Shown here piece after piece: positions 8,541 through 17,089 of a stretch of DNA of 64,000 bases. The stretch is taken from contig JAFKEE010000016.1 in the NCBI GenBank assembly GCA_017307505.1, forward strand, positions 62,001 to 126,000, written 5' to 3'. The position numbers were made by a program, and so were the translations under genes. The notes below the pieces were generated by a model. The model was not told the origin of the DNA, did no database searches, and saw only the letters and a program-made list of their open reading frames with translations. The DNA is from Acidobacteriota bacterium (GTDB lineage: Bacteria > Acidobacteriota > Terriglobia > Bryobacterales > Bryobacteraceae). Every line of letters begins with the position of its first letter. Position 1 is the stretch's first letter.

Positions 8541-9317
8541 CTACCGGAACCCGTTGGCGGCAAACCGCTCCAGCCAGCGGATGCCGAAATCCACCAGATC
8601 CGTGCCGTCGAACAGAAATGCGTCCGCTGCGCCCACCCGGCCCTGCATCCCTTGTCCCGCCGCCAGATAGGCCATGGCAATCCTCTCGAAGCAGTCCTGC
8701 GGAAGGAGGTCATGCACAGGATCCGCCGTGTCGAACTCCTCAAACTCGACCCACTCCGGGCCCTGCGCGCCGGGCATCAGCCGCCGGTAGCGCCGGATCC
8801 GCTTGTCGGGCAAGCGGGCCTGGTGCTCGGCATAGTGCAGCAGCGTGATCGTGTCCAGCGGAGCGCCTAGCATGAGCACACGCCCCTTCGCCAGCACGAC
8901 TTTCTCCAGCGGACTGCCGGGCCCGTAGCCGTACTGAAATGGGTGCTCCGCCGTGATCCATTCCGCCTGGGCACCCAGCGCGGCGACACCGGCGTCGGGA
9001 TGATCACTCCGGAGCGTGCCCGGCCAGTTCCGGATCGTCTCATGCAGGATGCCGTGGTCCCGGGCGGCGTGCGCAATCCGTTTGTCAAAGACAGGAACAT
9101 CCTCTTCGTCCTCGTCTTCAAAGAAGGGTTCGAAGTCCAGATACGCTACCAGCGTGCCAGCCGGCCCGAGGGAGTCCAGCAGAGCCTGGACAATCACGTT
9201 CACTCCGCCCCTGACCTCGCCCACAGCCCGGACACTGGAATGGACCATCAGCACTTCGCCCTCACGGAGGCCCAGTCGGCCGAAATCGGAGCGCAGCGAG
9301 CTGCGGGTGGCAATCAT
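8541..9317 (-). CDS. Aminoglycoside N(3)-acetyltransferase family protein
   Basis: 258 residues from ATG 9317. The frame stays open much further upstream, but that extension overlaps the divergent gene at 9412 and gives non-family sequence. The typical AAC(3)/YokD motifs are present: LREGEVLMVHSSVRAVG, GPAGTLVAYLDFEPFF, NWPGTLRSDHPDAGVAALG, GPGSPLEKVVLAKGRVLMLG and GAPLDTITLLHYAEH with the catalytic-type His. Members transfer acetyl from acetyl-CoA to an amino group of aminoglycosides or other amines. Environmental homologues need not give resistance. A weak GAGGT precedes the start. It is the third gene in a leftward row and is divergent from the glycosidase-like gene at 9412. Confidence 0.85.
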   Translation of the reverse strand: MIATRSSLRSDFGRLGLREGEVLMVHSSVRAVGEVRGGVNVIVQALLDSLGPAGTLVAYLDFEPFFEDEDEEDVPVFDKRIAHAARDHGILHETIRNWPGTLRSDHPDAGVAALGAQAEWITAEHPFQYGYGPGSPLEKVVLAKGRVLMLGAPLDTITLLHYAEHQARLPDKRIRRYRRLMPGAQGPEWVEFEEFDTADPVHDLLPQDCFERIAMAYLAAGQGMQGRVGAADAFLFDGTDLVDFGIRWLERFAANGFR

Positions 9318-9411
9318 ACCTCGATCGTACAATCCGGCAGGCCAGACCCTGGGCGGATGCGGGCCGCCCGCGGCGACCCGCCAAGGCATAGAATCCTCCC
9401 AGGACGTTTCT

Positions 9412-11589
9412 ATGAACAGACGCGACTTCATGCAGATCTCCGCGGGCCTCGCCCTGCCGGCCGCCGCCGCCCAGAATCCGTCGTCCGGCACACAGGCCGG
9501 CTGGTACGACCGCCCCATGCGCTGGGCCCAGCTCGCGTTTGTCGAGGACGATCCCGGTCAATACGACCAGGCTTTCTGGCTTGACTATTTCCGCCGGATT
9601 CATGCCGACGCCGCCTGCCTGAGCGCAGGCGGCTGTGTCGCCTTCTATCCCACCAAGATCCCGCTACACTACCGCAGCAAGTGGCTCAAGGATGGCGATA
9701 CCTTCGGCGACCTGGTGAAAGGCTGCCGCGGCCTGGGCATGAACATCATCGCCCGCACCGATCCCCATGGGCTCCATCAGGACATGGCCGACGCACATCC
9801 CGATTACGTCCTGGTCGGTGCGGACGGCAAACCGAGGAAACATTGGGCCGATCCAGACTACTGGGTCTCCTGTGCCCTGGGCCCCTACAACTTCGACTTC
9901 ATGACCCGCGTCACCGAGGAGATCGTCAGCCTCTACCGTGTCGACGGCATCTTCTCCAACCGCTGGGCCGGCTCGGGCATGTGTTACTGCACGCATTGCG
10001 CCAGGAACTTCCGCGACTTCTCCGGCCTGGACCTGCCGCGCACCAACAATCCGCAGGACCCCGCCCGCCGCCAGTACATCGTCTGGAAGGAGAAGCGCCT
10101 CTTCGAGCTCTGGCATCTATGGGACTCCCGCATCAAAGCCATCAATCCCACTGCGGCCTACATTGCCAACGCCGGCGGTGGCGCCCTGAGTGACCTCGAC
10201 ATGAAGACCATCGGCGCGCTGACGCCCACGCTCTTCGCCGACCGCCAGGCCCGCCACGGTCTGATGCCTCCCTGGACCAACGGCAAGAACGGCAAGGAGT
10301 ACCGCGCCGCCCTCGGCCGCAAGCCCATCGCCGGCATCTTTAGCGTCGGCATAGAAGAGGCGTATCGCTGGAAAGACTCGGTGCAGAGCGGTGACGAGAT
10401 CCGGCTCTGGGTAATGGATGGAGTCGCGCAGGGCCTGCGCCCCTGGTTCACCAAGTTCAATGCGAAGCCGCTGGACCGCCGCTGGCTCCCGGTCGTCGAG
10501 GAGATCTACACCTGGCATCATCGTCACGAGCGCTACCTGCGCAATGAGGGATCCCTCGCACGGGTCGGTCTCGTTTACTCGCAGCAGACGGCAACCTTTT
10601 ATGGCGGGGAGCGGGCAAGGGCCAAGGTGGAAGACCACACGCTGGGCTTCTACCAGGCCCTGTTGGAGGCACGCATCCCGTTCGAGATGGTCCACGACCG
10701 CATGCTGGAACCCAACCAGCTCGCCCGCTACCGGACTCTGATCCTCCCCAACATCGCGGCTCTCTCGAAGGCCCAGTGCGAACAGCTCAAGGCGTTTTCC
10801 GCAGCCGGCGGCAGCATCGTCGCCACGCACGAAACGTCGCTGTACGACGAATGGGGCAAACGACGGGAAGACCTCGGGCTGTCCGCTCTGTTCGGCGCTT
10901 CCGTCAGCGGAGCTCTCGAGGGCCCCCTGCAGAACTCTTACCTGAGCCTCGTCAAAGACCCGGCCTCCGGACGCTTCCATCCGCTACTGGCCGGCATGGA
11001 GGAGGCCGGCCGGATCATCAATGGGACACACCGCCTGCCGGTCCGCGCGACGGCGGCCTTGGCGGCTTCCCCGTTGACGCTTGTCCCGTCTTACCCCGAC
11101 CTGCCCATGGAGTCCGTCTATGTGAGACAGGCACCGGGCAAGGAGCCAGGCGTGTTTCTGCGGGAAAACGGCAAGAGCCGCATCGTCTATTTCCCCTGGG
11201 ATCTCGACCGGACCTTCTGGGAGGTCATGTCGCTCGATCACGGCCGCCTGCTCCAGAATGCGGTCCGCTGGGCGCACAACGAGCCTCAGCCCATCACAGT
11301 CAAGGGGAAAGGCCTCTTCGACCTGGCCGTCTGGACCCAGAAGAACTCCATGACCGTCCACCTCGTCAACCTGACAAATCCGATGATGATGAAGGGCCCT
11401 GTCCGCGAGGTGATTCCCTCTCCACCGCAAACGGTCGTCGTGCGGTTGCCGCAGGGCAGGACCGCGGCCGCCGTACGCCTTCTGGTGGCGGACCGCACCG
11501 TGGCGGCCAAACGCACCGGGGAGGGTCTTGAGATCGACGTTCCGCCGATTGGCATTAACGAGGTGGTAGCGATCGACTTTGCCGGCTAG
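9412..11589 (+). CDS. Secreted glycoside-hydrolase-like protein (GHL6/beta-galactosidase trimerisation type)
   Basis: 725 residues from ATG 9412, with AGGAC at 9400-9404. The leader is MNRRDFMQISAGLALPAAAA, a Tat-like RR signal. Residues about 35-360 form a TIM-barrel glycosidase-like domain: HADAACLSAGGCVAFYP, GMNIIARTDPHG, VDGIFSNRW and MCYCTHCARNFRDF. The pattern resembles the hypothetical glycosyl hydrolase 6 family. Residues about 390-600 look like the beta-galactosidase trimerisation fold (RVGLVYSQQTATFYGG, TLILPNIAALSKAQCEQL, GGSIVATHETSLYDEWG). The C-terminus is beta-rich. Acidic catalytic residues were not assigned. It likely cleaves a plant or microbial glycan outside the cytoplasm; the substrate is unknown. 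Confidence 0.8.
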   Translation: MNRRDFMQISAGLALPAAAAQNPSSGTQAGWYDRPMRWAQLAFVEDDPGQYDQAFWLDYFRRIHADAACLSAGGCVAFYPTKIPLHYRSKWLKDGDTFGDLVKGCRGLGMNIIARTDPHGLHQDMADAHPDYVLVGADGKPRKHWADPDYWVSCALGPYNFDFMTRVTEEIVSLYRVDGIFSNRWAGSGMCYCTHCARNFRDFSGLDLPRTNNPQDPARRQYIVWKEKRLFELWHLWDSRIKAINPTAAYIANAGGGALSDLDMKTIGALTPTLFADRQARHGLMPPWTNGKNGKEYRAALGRKPIAGIFSVGIEEAYRWKDSVQSGDEIRLWVMDGVAQGLRPWFTKFNAKPLDRRWLPVVEEIYTWHHRHERYLRNEGSLARVGLVYSQQTATFYGGERARAKVEDHTLGFYQALLEARIPFEMVHDRMLEPNQLARYRTLILPNIAALSKAQCEQLKAFSAAGGSIVATHETSLYDEWGKRREDLGLSALFGASVSGALEGPLQNSYLSLVKDPASGRFHPLLAGMEEAGRIINGTHRLPVRATAALAASPLTLVPSYPDLPMESVYVRQAPGKEPGVFLRENGKSRIVYFPWDLDRTFWEVMSLDHGRLLQNAVRWAHNEPQPITVKGKGLFDLAVWTQKNSMTVHLVNLTNPMMMKGPVREVIPSPPQTVVVRLPQGRTAAAVRLLVADRTVAAKRTGEGLEIDVPPIGINEVVAIDFAG

Positions 11590-11685
11590 CCGGGCTATTG
11601 GCGCGGCGTGTGAACGTTCCTTTCCGCGTGTCATCATTGCCCCGGCTGGCAAGGCGCGCTCATCGCCGGTTGTCCCTGGCGCGGC

Positions 11686-11715
11686 TTGGCCCTCCGGCCA
11701 ACCGGTCCCCACCGG
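11686..11715. terminator. Paired hairpins between convergent genes
   Basis: TTGGCC (11686-11691) and GGCCAA (11696-11701) form one short stem-loop, directly followed by CCGGT (11702-11706) and ACCGG (11711-11715). They sit between the convergent genes ending at 11589 and 11785. The stop codon of the upstream gene also lies in a 12-base palindrome (CCGGCTAGCCGG). No T tract is present. Confidence 0.4.
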
Positions 11716-11784
11716 CCGCCTCTCGCGACACCTCTTCGCGGATGAGTCCGTCGCGGCCGTCTGCGAAAAGGCTAGGTCCAACGG

Positions 11785-12072
11785 CTATCCATCCACGCTG
11801 AACGTACTGGTCAGGCGAAGCTTGCAGCTTCCATAATCAGGCGCTACCTGCGCGGCTTTCCGCTCCCGGTCCAGATGGGATCGCTGGGATCGCGCCGTCC
11901 GTTGCGCCCAATGCCACAACTCGAGAGCCTCCTCCCACTGCTTCCGGTCAGAGCGGTAGCTCGCCGTCAGGATGTCAAGCAAAGACGTGGATGCGCTCGC
12001 GGCGGCAGCATGCCTCTCTGCCGTGATCGCCGCACGGAACTCCGTCTTAAGCCGGTCGATTTCCTGGTCCAT
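11785..12072 (-). CDS. Small unknown protein in the fliT position behind fliD
   Basis: 95 residues, starting three bases after the fliD stop, so it is very probably translated from the same message. The N-terminal part (MDQEIDRLKTEFRAAITAER) and middle (WEEALELWHWAQRTARSQRS) look alpha-helical and charged. I do not recognise a family. In many bacteria the gene after fliD encodes the small helical chaperone FliT, which binds FliD and regulates flagellar genes. Position, size and helical character would suit such a role, but no sequence match is claimed. The C-terminal 20 residues look less helical. It is the last gene of the flagellar block. Confidence 0.6.
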   Translation of the reverse strand: MDQEIDRLKTEFRAAITAERHAAAASASTSLLDILTASYRSDRKQWEEALELWHWAQRTARSQRSHLDRERKAAQVAPDYGSCKLRLTSTFSVDG

Positions 12073-12075
12073 TTT

Positions 12076-13773
12076 CTAGTTATTCGTGCTCTGCGTACTC
12101 ATCGCATCCAGCATCTGGCTGATGTAGTTGTACTGCTGTTCCAGTGAGGCCACCAAGGCATCGGCCGCAGCCATTCGCTGTTCCAGATCAGCCTGCATGC
12201 TGTCGATGTAGCTCTGTTTGTCCGCAATCTGCCTGTCAAGGGCGGCTGCCTGCCCATCCAACGCCTTCTTCGCAGTCGCCAGCGTACCCGTAACCGCGTC
12301 CTCCACTTCGTCCAGCGCCGAGACCGCCTCGTACAGAAATCCTCTGGTTGTCGAGGCGCCCAGGAAGTTTGTGACTCCGGCGGAATCCGCAAAATTGGCC
12401 GCGTAGAAGGACATCTCGTTGAAGTCCATGTGACCGGTCTGGTCCAGACTCACGCCGAGCGCGGCGAGCGAGTTCACCCCAGCGCTAGCCTCCACTTGGC
12501 TCGTCATCCTCTGCAGCGCCCTCGTGAGGTTGCGGATCACGGCTTGACCCGCCAGCGCCCCGCCAGCCGTTCCATGGTGCGTGTCCACCTCATCGACGGC
12601 CGCGTTGTAGGCGTTCACCAGGGAGGCTAGTGCGTTGGCAACCGCGGAACTCTCACGCGTGAGGGTGATACTGGTCGGCTGCCCCGTCGCGCTGACACCT
12701 AGCAGGTTCACACTCAGACCTGGCGCAATCGTCACAGAGCGGGAATCGCTCTCCGAAATCTTGCCGGATCCGTTCACCTTATACATCGCCACTTCGCCGC
12801 GGATCTGCTCGGACTGAAGTTGGATGGCTCCATCGGTCAGCGTCACCGGGAAATCGCCCAGTTTCGAAGCCTTCAGGGACAATCGGTAATCCGGCGCCGT
12901 GTTCGAACCTACATTCACCATCGTGGCCCGGACCCCATTCAGCGAATTCGCATTGATCGCGTCCACCAGGCCGCTTAAGGTGTTCCTGGCCGGCTTGACC
13001 GTGAAGGTGTTCGAGCCCACGGTGAGCTGAAATACAGGGACTGCCTGGTTGCTGAGGCTCTGCGAATCCGGATTAAGAACGACATTGGGACCGGGCACGG
13101 AACTCAAAGTGGAGGTCATCGCGCCGCTCTCGTCGCCGCGACTCTGCTCGGATAGCAGGTTGATTGAGCCATCGCTCAACTGGATCCCGAGATCGCCCTG
13201 CACCGTGCTCACGACGGACAACCGGAAGTCCGGTGCCGCCACCGTGCCTACGTTGACCGTGGATGCCTGTACATTGGCCCCGGATTGGGCATTGATTGCG
13301 TCAACGAGGCTCTGCAGTGTATTGGAAGACGGGCTGAGGTCAAATGTACTGCCACCCACCGTGAGGCGGAACGCGGGTGCTGCGGTTTTGCTCAGGCTCT
13401 GGCTGCCAGGGTTGCTCACACGGCGAGGCCCCGCATCTGAACTGAGCGTCGTGGTGTATGCCCCCTGGTTCAGCACCTCGATATCGTACGTTCCCTCAAT
13501 GGCGCCGCTGGAGACCGAAGCGCTGACCGTCCTGGAGTCGGTGAGTGTTGCGCGAATCGCTCCACTGCCCATGGCATCGTCCAGTCCTGAAAGTGCTGTC
13601 TGCAAGGCCTGGACTTTTGTGTCCAAACCTGCCAGTGCCGTGGACTCGTCCGTCAGATTCGTCTTCTGCGTCTTGAGCTGGTTGAGAGGCATCGACGCGA
13701 TGGCTACCGTGCGATCGATGATCGTCTGGAAGTCAATCGCGTAACGGCTGTTCCCATTGAAGATTGTGCTCAT
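12076..13773 (-). CDS. fliD: Flagellar filament cap protein FliD (hook-associated protein 2)
   Basis: 565 residues. FliD caps the growing filament and helps flagellin subunits fold in. The N-terminal FliD domain (about 1-100) has IDFQTIIDRTVAIASMPL and a heptad-rich stretch. The middle contains two tandem copies of a roughly 110-residue unit (about 105-216 and 218-327). Both open with TLSS...GSQSLS or DSQSLS and FxLTVGxxTF, and both carry flagellin-IN-like LVDAINA motifs. The C-terminal FliD domain (about 330-560) includes SVNLLGVSATGQPTSITL and ends in coiled coil (KKALDGQAAALDRQIADKQ, EQQYNYISQMLDAM). It lies just downstream of fliC with a hairpin at the junction. The assignment is firm. 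Confidence 0.95.
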   Translation of the reverse strand: MSTIFNGNSRYAIDFQTIIDRTVAIASMPLNQLKTQKTNLTDESTALAGLDTKVQALQTALSGLDDAMGSGAIRATLTDSRTVSASVSSGAIEGTYDIEVLNQGAYTTTLSSDAGPRRVSNPGSQSLSKTAAPAFRLTVGGSTFDLSPSSNTLQSLVDAINAQSGANVQASTVNVGTVAAPDFRLSVVSTVQGDLGIQLSDGSINLLSEQSRGDESGAMTSTLSSVPGPNVVLNPDSQSLSNQAVPVFQLTVGSNTFTVKPARNTLSGLVDAINANSLNGVRATMVNVGSNTAPDYRLSLKASKLGDFPVTLTDGAIQLQSEQIRGEVAMYKVNGSGKISESDSRSVTIAPGLSVNLLGVSATGQPTSITLTRESSAVANALASLVNAYNAAVDEVDTHHGTAGGALAGQAVIRNLTRALQRMTSQVEASAGVNSLAALGVSLDQTGHMDFNEMSFYAANFADSAGVTNFLGASTTRGFLYEAVSALDEVEDAVTGTLATAKKALDGQAAALDRQIADKQSYIDSMQADLEQRMAAADALVASLEQQYNYISQMLDAMSTQSTNN

Positions 13774-13780
13774 AAGGCGT

Positions 13781-13813
13781 TCGGACCGGGAGGTTTCCGG
13801 CCGCCCGGTCCGA
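13781..13813 (-). promoter_or_regulatory. Stem-loop between fliC and fliD, next to the fliD start
   Basis: A perfect 10-bp stem (TCGGACCGGG, 13781-13790, pairing with 13804-13813) has a 13-base loop. In the minus-strand RNA the loop contains CCGGAAACC and the stem ends 7 bases before the fliD ATG. It may attenuate fliC read-through, stabilise the fliC message, or mask fliD translation. A GGA in the loop is compatible with CsrA binding, which is only a suggestion. Confidence 0.5.
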
Positions 13814-13840
13814 CTCGGGTTTTTAGCGAACGGTTAGCGG

Positions 13841-16800
13841 TTAACCGCGGAGCAGGGACAGAATGAGCTGCGGCGCCGAGTTGGCTTGCGCCATGGCGGC
13901 CACCGCGGCCTGTTGCAGCACCTGCGCCTTGGTCAGGTTGGCGGCTTCCGCGGCCACGTCGGCATCCCGGATGCGGGACTCGGCGGCCGAGAAGCTGGAG
14001 ATCTGGGACTGTGCCAGAGAGAGAGCGTAACTCAACTGATTCTGGCCGCGGCCAACTGCGGCCTGGGCGGAACCGAGTTTCGAGATCGCCGACGAGATGG
14101 ACGAAACGGCTTTCAAGGCGTTCGACATCGTGTCAATCGCGATCGTGCTGGTGACGTCGCCGAGCGCTTCTGAGTTGACTGACCCAGCCGTCGTCGTGGC
14201 ATCCGAGGCACTTCCGTCAACGCCCGTGTTGTTCGCCGTGCTGCTGACGCTCACTTTGAAGTTGTCGCCACTGCTCAGGAAGTTGATCTTCTCCGCGCCA
14301 CCGACATTCTCCTTCACCGCCACGATGCCCTGCAGGGACGCAATGTTGGATTGCTGCAACTGCTTGTTGATCGAGTTGATCGCCTCGTCGATGCTGCGGG
14401 ACGAACGTGCCGTCGCATCGTTCCGCAAGGAGACAACCTGGGACTGGATCTTCCCGTCCGCGTCGGTGACGGAAACGGTGAGGGTCTGATCGTCACTCGC
14501 GTAGGTAGGTGCAGAGAAGGCCAAAGCCGTGCTCTGCTGTGCCCCGTTCGAATCGACAGCATTCCGCTTCGACGCCGACACGGTCAGGTTATTGGCGGCC
14601 GCGGCGTTGAACGTGGATCCGGAGACGCCAAAGCCCAGGTCGGCATCCAATGCCACAGCACCGCCATTCACGCGGAAGAACGTCCCGTCGGAATCCAGCT
14701 TCAGAGCCGTTCCGGAGCCGTCCGCCGTCAGGCCCGCCTTCTGGAGAGTGGAATCTGCGGCGATCTGCTGATTGATGGCGTCCGCAACACTGCTCAAACT
14801 ACGATTGGCCGCTGACGTCACTGTCGAGAACGTGAAGAGCCCGCCAGAGATGGCATTGCCGGCGAAAGTCAGCGTGTGGGATCCGCCCTTGTTCGCGTTC
14901 TCAATCGCGATGCGGCCATCCTGGGTCACTGAAACCGTCGCACTGGCGCCACCGGTCAGGCCTGCGGCATTGATCTGGGTTTGGATCTGGCCGGCAATGC
15001 TCAGCGCACTGCCACCCGCGGCCGCTGTGCCGTACCCAATCGAACCCGCCGTGAAGCCAAGGTTGGCGACACCCGTCTTTCCGGACGCCGTATTGATCGC
15101 AACGCTATGCCCGACACCGGTGTCATAGCCTGTGATCACGAGATTGCCTGTGCCGTCCACGGAGGCAACCGCCTTGTCTGCGCCAAACTGAGCATCGATG
15201 GCAGTTTGGACAACTCCGGCGATCGTACCGCTGTCATAGGTGCCATCCGCCACACTGACTGTGTGGGTGACCCCATCCACCGTCAGGTCAAAGGCTTCGT
15301 TGTTGCTGGCCGCTGCCACTGTCACGGTCGCAGCACCCGCGAACTTGCCGCCGCTGGCCGTGACAGCGCCACCCGCCGGGGCTGAGTCGGCGAGCGTCAC
15401 GTTGACGGTCTGTCCGTCGATCACCACGTCCAGGGAATGGTTGGCACTCGTAATTGTGCTGTTGGCAGGCAGAACGGCAGTCTGCGACTTGGCTGCGGTT
15501 GCATCGCCATCAGTGAGGTCCACCGTGATCTGACGAGCCGCTCCACCAGCGAGAGAAATCTCCAGCGTCGAAGTGCCGCTGGTCGTCGAAGCCGCGTAGT
15601 TGCTGCCCGTGATGGTGTTGTAGTCCACCGCACCCGCGGCGCCGCTGTTGAAAGCGCCCAACCCGAGCAAGTTTCCGGTATCGCCGGAGGCCTGGACACT
15701 GAACTTGTCTCCATGGCTGCTGGTGAAAGTCAGCGGTGTGCCGAGGGCCCCGCCGCTGACGGTGATGCCGGCATCCACCAGCGCCTGGTTCGCACCAACC
15801 TGGGACGTGAGCGAGGTGACCGCGGCGGACATCGCAAGCCCGCCCGCCACGGTGACATCGACAGGGCTGCTGAGCCCGGCTCCGGTGATGCGCACCGTCA
15901 CGTTGCCTGCACCGAGAGTTCCGGCCTGCGTATTGGCGCCTTGGACCGACGTGGTAAGCGAAGCTCCGCGCGTGGCGGGATCTCCACCGGCCGTACTGAA
16001 ATTGCCCATCAACGCATTGGCTTTCACATCACCGGCTTGCACCTGGATGGGCGCATAGGAGGAGTTAAACGCCAACTGCTGGCCGCCATTGGCATTCGTG
16101 AAGGCCGAAGCCGAGATTCCGGCGCCCTTGAACGCATTCGCCGCCGGCGTCACGTTGTTCTCCGCCTGCCCGATGGCATCGTTAATCGCCGTCACCAGGC
16201 TGTCGAGATCGCTGACGCCGGTGGTATTGACTGAAAGTTTGATCTTGTTGGCGTCCGAGAAGCCGGCGCCGGAGATGTAGAAAGTGGTATACCCCGCCGC
16301 GCTCGTATTCCCGGTGTCACTCAGGATCTCGGCCACGGTGTGAGTCGCAGACGTGGAGCCGATGTCGGTGGTGTCGTCGCCCGCCAGCACCTGCATGCCC
16401 TTCAGGTTTAGGCTCTTTGTATCGACCGCTGCGCCGCCCAGGTCAAGCTTCACCATGCCGTTCGTCGTGTCCACCGCACCGAGGCCTGAGGTGCGGCCGC
16501 CGCCCACGAACACCGACAGCGTCTTGGCGTAAAGACCGTCCTTGTCGAGGCCAACCGCCTGCGCCTGACGATCGATTTCCTTCAGCAGCGTCTGGAACTC
16601 ATCGTTCAGCACCTTGCGGTCGCCGGTAAACGTCTGCGACGCCGACTGCGAGGCCAGCGTCTTCAGCCGGTCGATCATCTTCGAGATATTATTCATGCCG
16701 CCGTCAATGATCTGCAGCGTGCTGATGCCGTCATTGGCGTTGCGGACACCCTGGGAAAGCTCAGCCACGTCGCTGCGGAACTTGTTGGCCACGGCCAGGC

Positions 16801-16936
16801 CGGCTGCGTCGTCACCGGACTGGTTGATGCGGTAGCCGGAGGTGAGACGCTGGATGGTCTTGCTCTGGAAGTCGCCATTCACGCGCATATTCTCCTGCGC
16901 GATGAGCGAATTCACGTTGGTCTGGATGGAAAACAT
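13841..16936 (-). CDS. fliC: Flagellin with greatly enlarged central domain
   Basis: 1031 residues, about twice the length of common flagellins (roughly 270-500). The D0/D1 N-terminal region (1-140) is canonical: MFSIQTNVNSLIAQENMR, IQRLTSGYRINQSGDDAAG, FRSDVAELSQGVRNANDGIS. The C-terminal D1/D0 region (about 935-1031) is also canonical, with GRGQNQLSYALSLAQSQI, RIRDADVAAEAANLTKAQVL and the terminal QLILSLLRG. Between them lie about 790 residues of alanine, glycine, threonine and serine-rich beta sequence with several flagellin-IN-like units. This region would be exposed on the filament surface. It is encoded between csrA and fliD, with its own leader and a sigma-28-like promoter. No frameshift is seen, so the long form appears genuine. 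Confidence 0.95.
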   Translation of the reverse strand: MFSIQTNVNSLIAQENMRVNGDFQSKTIQRLTSGYRINQSGDDAAGLAVANKFRSDVAELSQGVRNANDGISTLQIIDGGMNNISKMIDRLKTLASQSASQTFTGDRKVLNDEFQTLLKEIDRQAQAVGLDKDGLYAKTLSVFVGGGRTSGLGAVDTTNGMVKLDLGGAAVDTKSLNLKGMQVLAGDDTTDIGSTSATHTVAEILSDTGNTSAAGYTTFYISGAGFSDANKIKLSVNTTGVSDLDSLVTAINDAIGQAENNVTPAANAFKGAGISASAFTNANGGQQLAFNSSYAPIQVQAGDVKANALMGNFSTAGGDPATRGASLTTSVQGANTQAGTLGAGNVTVRITGAGLSSPVDVTVAGGLAMSAAVTSLTSQVGANQALVDAGITVSGGALGTPLTFTSSHGDKFSVQASGDTGNLLGLGAFNSGAAGAVDYNTITGSNYAASTTSGTSTLEISLAGGAARQITVDLTDGDATAAKSQTAVLPANSTITSANHSLDVVIDGQTVNVTLADSAPAGGAVTASGGKFAGAATVTVAAASNNEAFDLTVDGVTHTVSVADGTYDSGTIAGVVQTAIDAQFGADKAVASVDGTGNLVITGYDTGVGHSVAINTASGKTGVANLGFTAGSIGYGTAAAGGSALSIAGQIQTQINAAGLTGGASATVSVTQDGRIAIENANKGGSHTLTFAGNAISGGLFTFSTVTSAANRSLSSVADAINQQIAADSTLQKAGLTADGSGTALKLDSDGTFFRVNGGAVALDADLGFGVSGSTFNAAAANNLTVSASKRNAVDSNGAQQSTALAFSAPTYASDDQTLTVSVTDADGKIQSQVVSLRNDATARSSRSIDEAINSINKQLQQSNIASLQGIVAVKENVGGAEKINFLSSGDNFKVSVSSTANNTGVDGSASDATTTAGSVNSEALGDVTSTIAIDTMSNALKAVSSISSAISKLGSAQAAVGRGQNQLSYALSLAQSQISSFSAAESRIRDADVAAEAANLTKAQVLQQAAVAAMAQANSAPQLILSLLRG

Positions 16937-16948
16937 ACGATTGGCAAA

Positions 16949-16984
16949 TCCTTTATGCGTGCGATGCCGGAGATTCCTTCCGGC
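16949..16984 (-). promoter_or_regulatory. Candidate CsrA-binding leader of the flagellin mRNA
   Basis: In the minus-strand RNA, GCCGGA (16984-16979) pairs with TCCGGC (16971-16966), presenting a 7-base loop AGGAATC. Further on, the ribosome site AAGGA (16953-16949) lies 12 bases before the ATG. A GGA in a hairpin loop plus a second AGGA in the ribosome site is the layout of the CsrA-repressed hag leader of Bacillus subtilis. A further stem CCGAAC/GTTCGG lies upstream (17006-16987 region). Confidence 0.55.
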
Positions 16985-17019
16985 GATCCCGAACCGAAAT
17001 CAGTTCGGAGTCACTGCCC

Positions 17020-17046
17020 ATATCGGCCGGCTCTGCGGAAGATGAG
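17020..17046 (-). promoter_or_regulatory. Sigma-28 (FliA)-like promoter for flagellin
   Basis: On the minus strand, GCCGATAT (17027-17020) matches seven of eight bases of the sigma-28 -10 element GCCGATAA. Fifteen bases upstream is CTCATCTT as a weaker -35 (consensus TAAAGTTT). The predicted start would give a leader of about 75 bases containing the hairpins described for fliC. Confidence 0.6.
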
Positions 17047-17089
17047 GAAAAATGAGGTGGCGGGAAAACCGGACCAGCGCAGTCACCTT

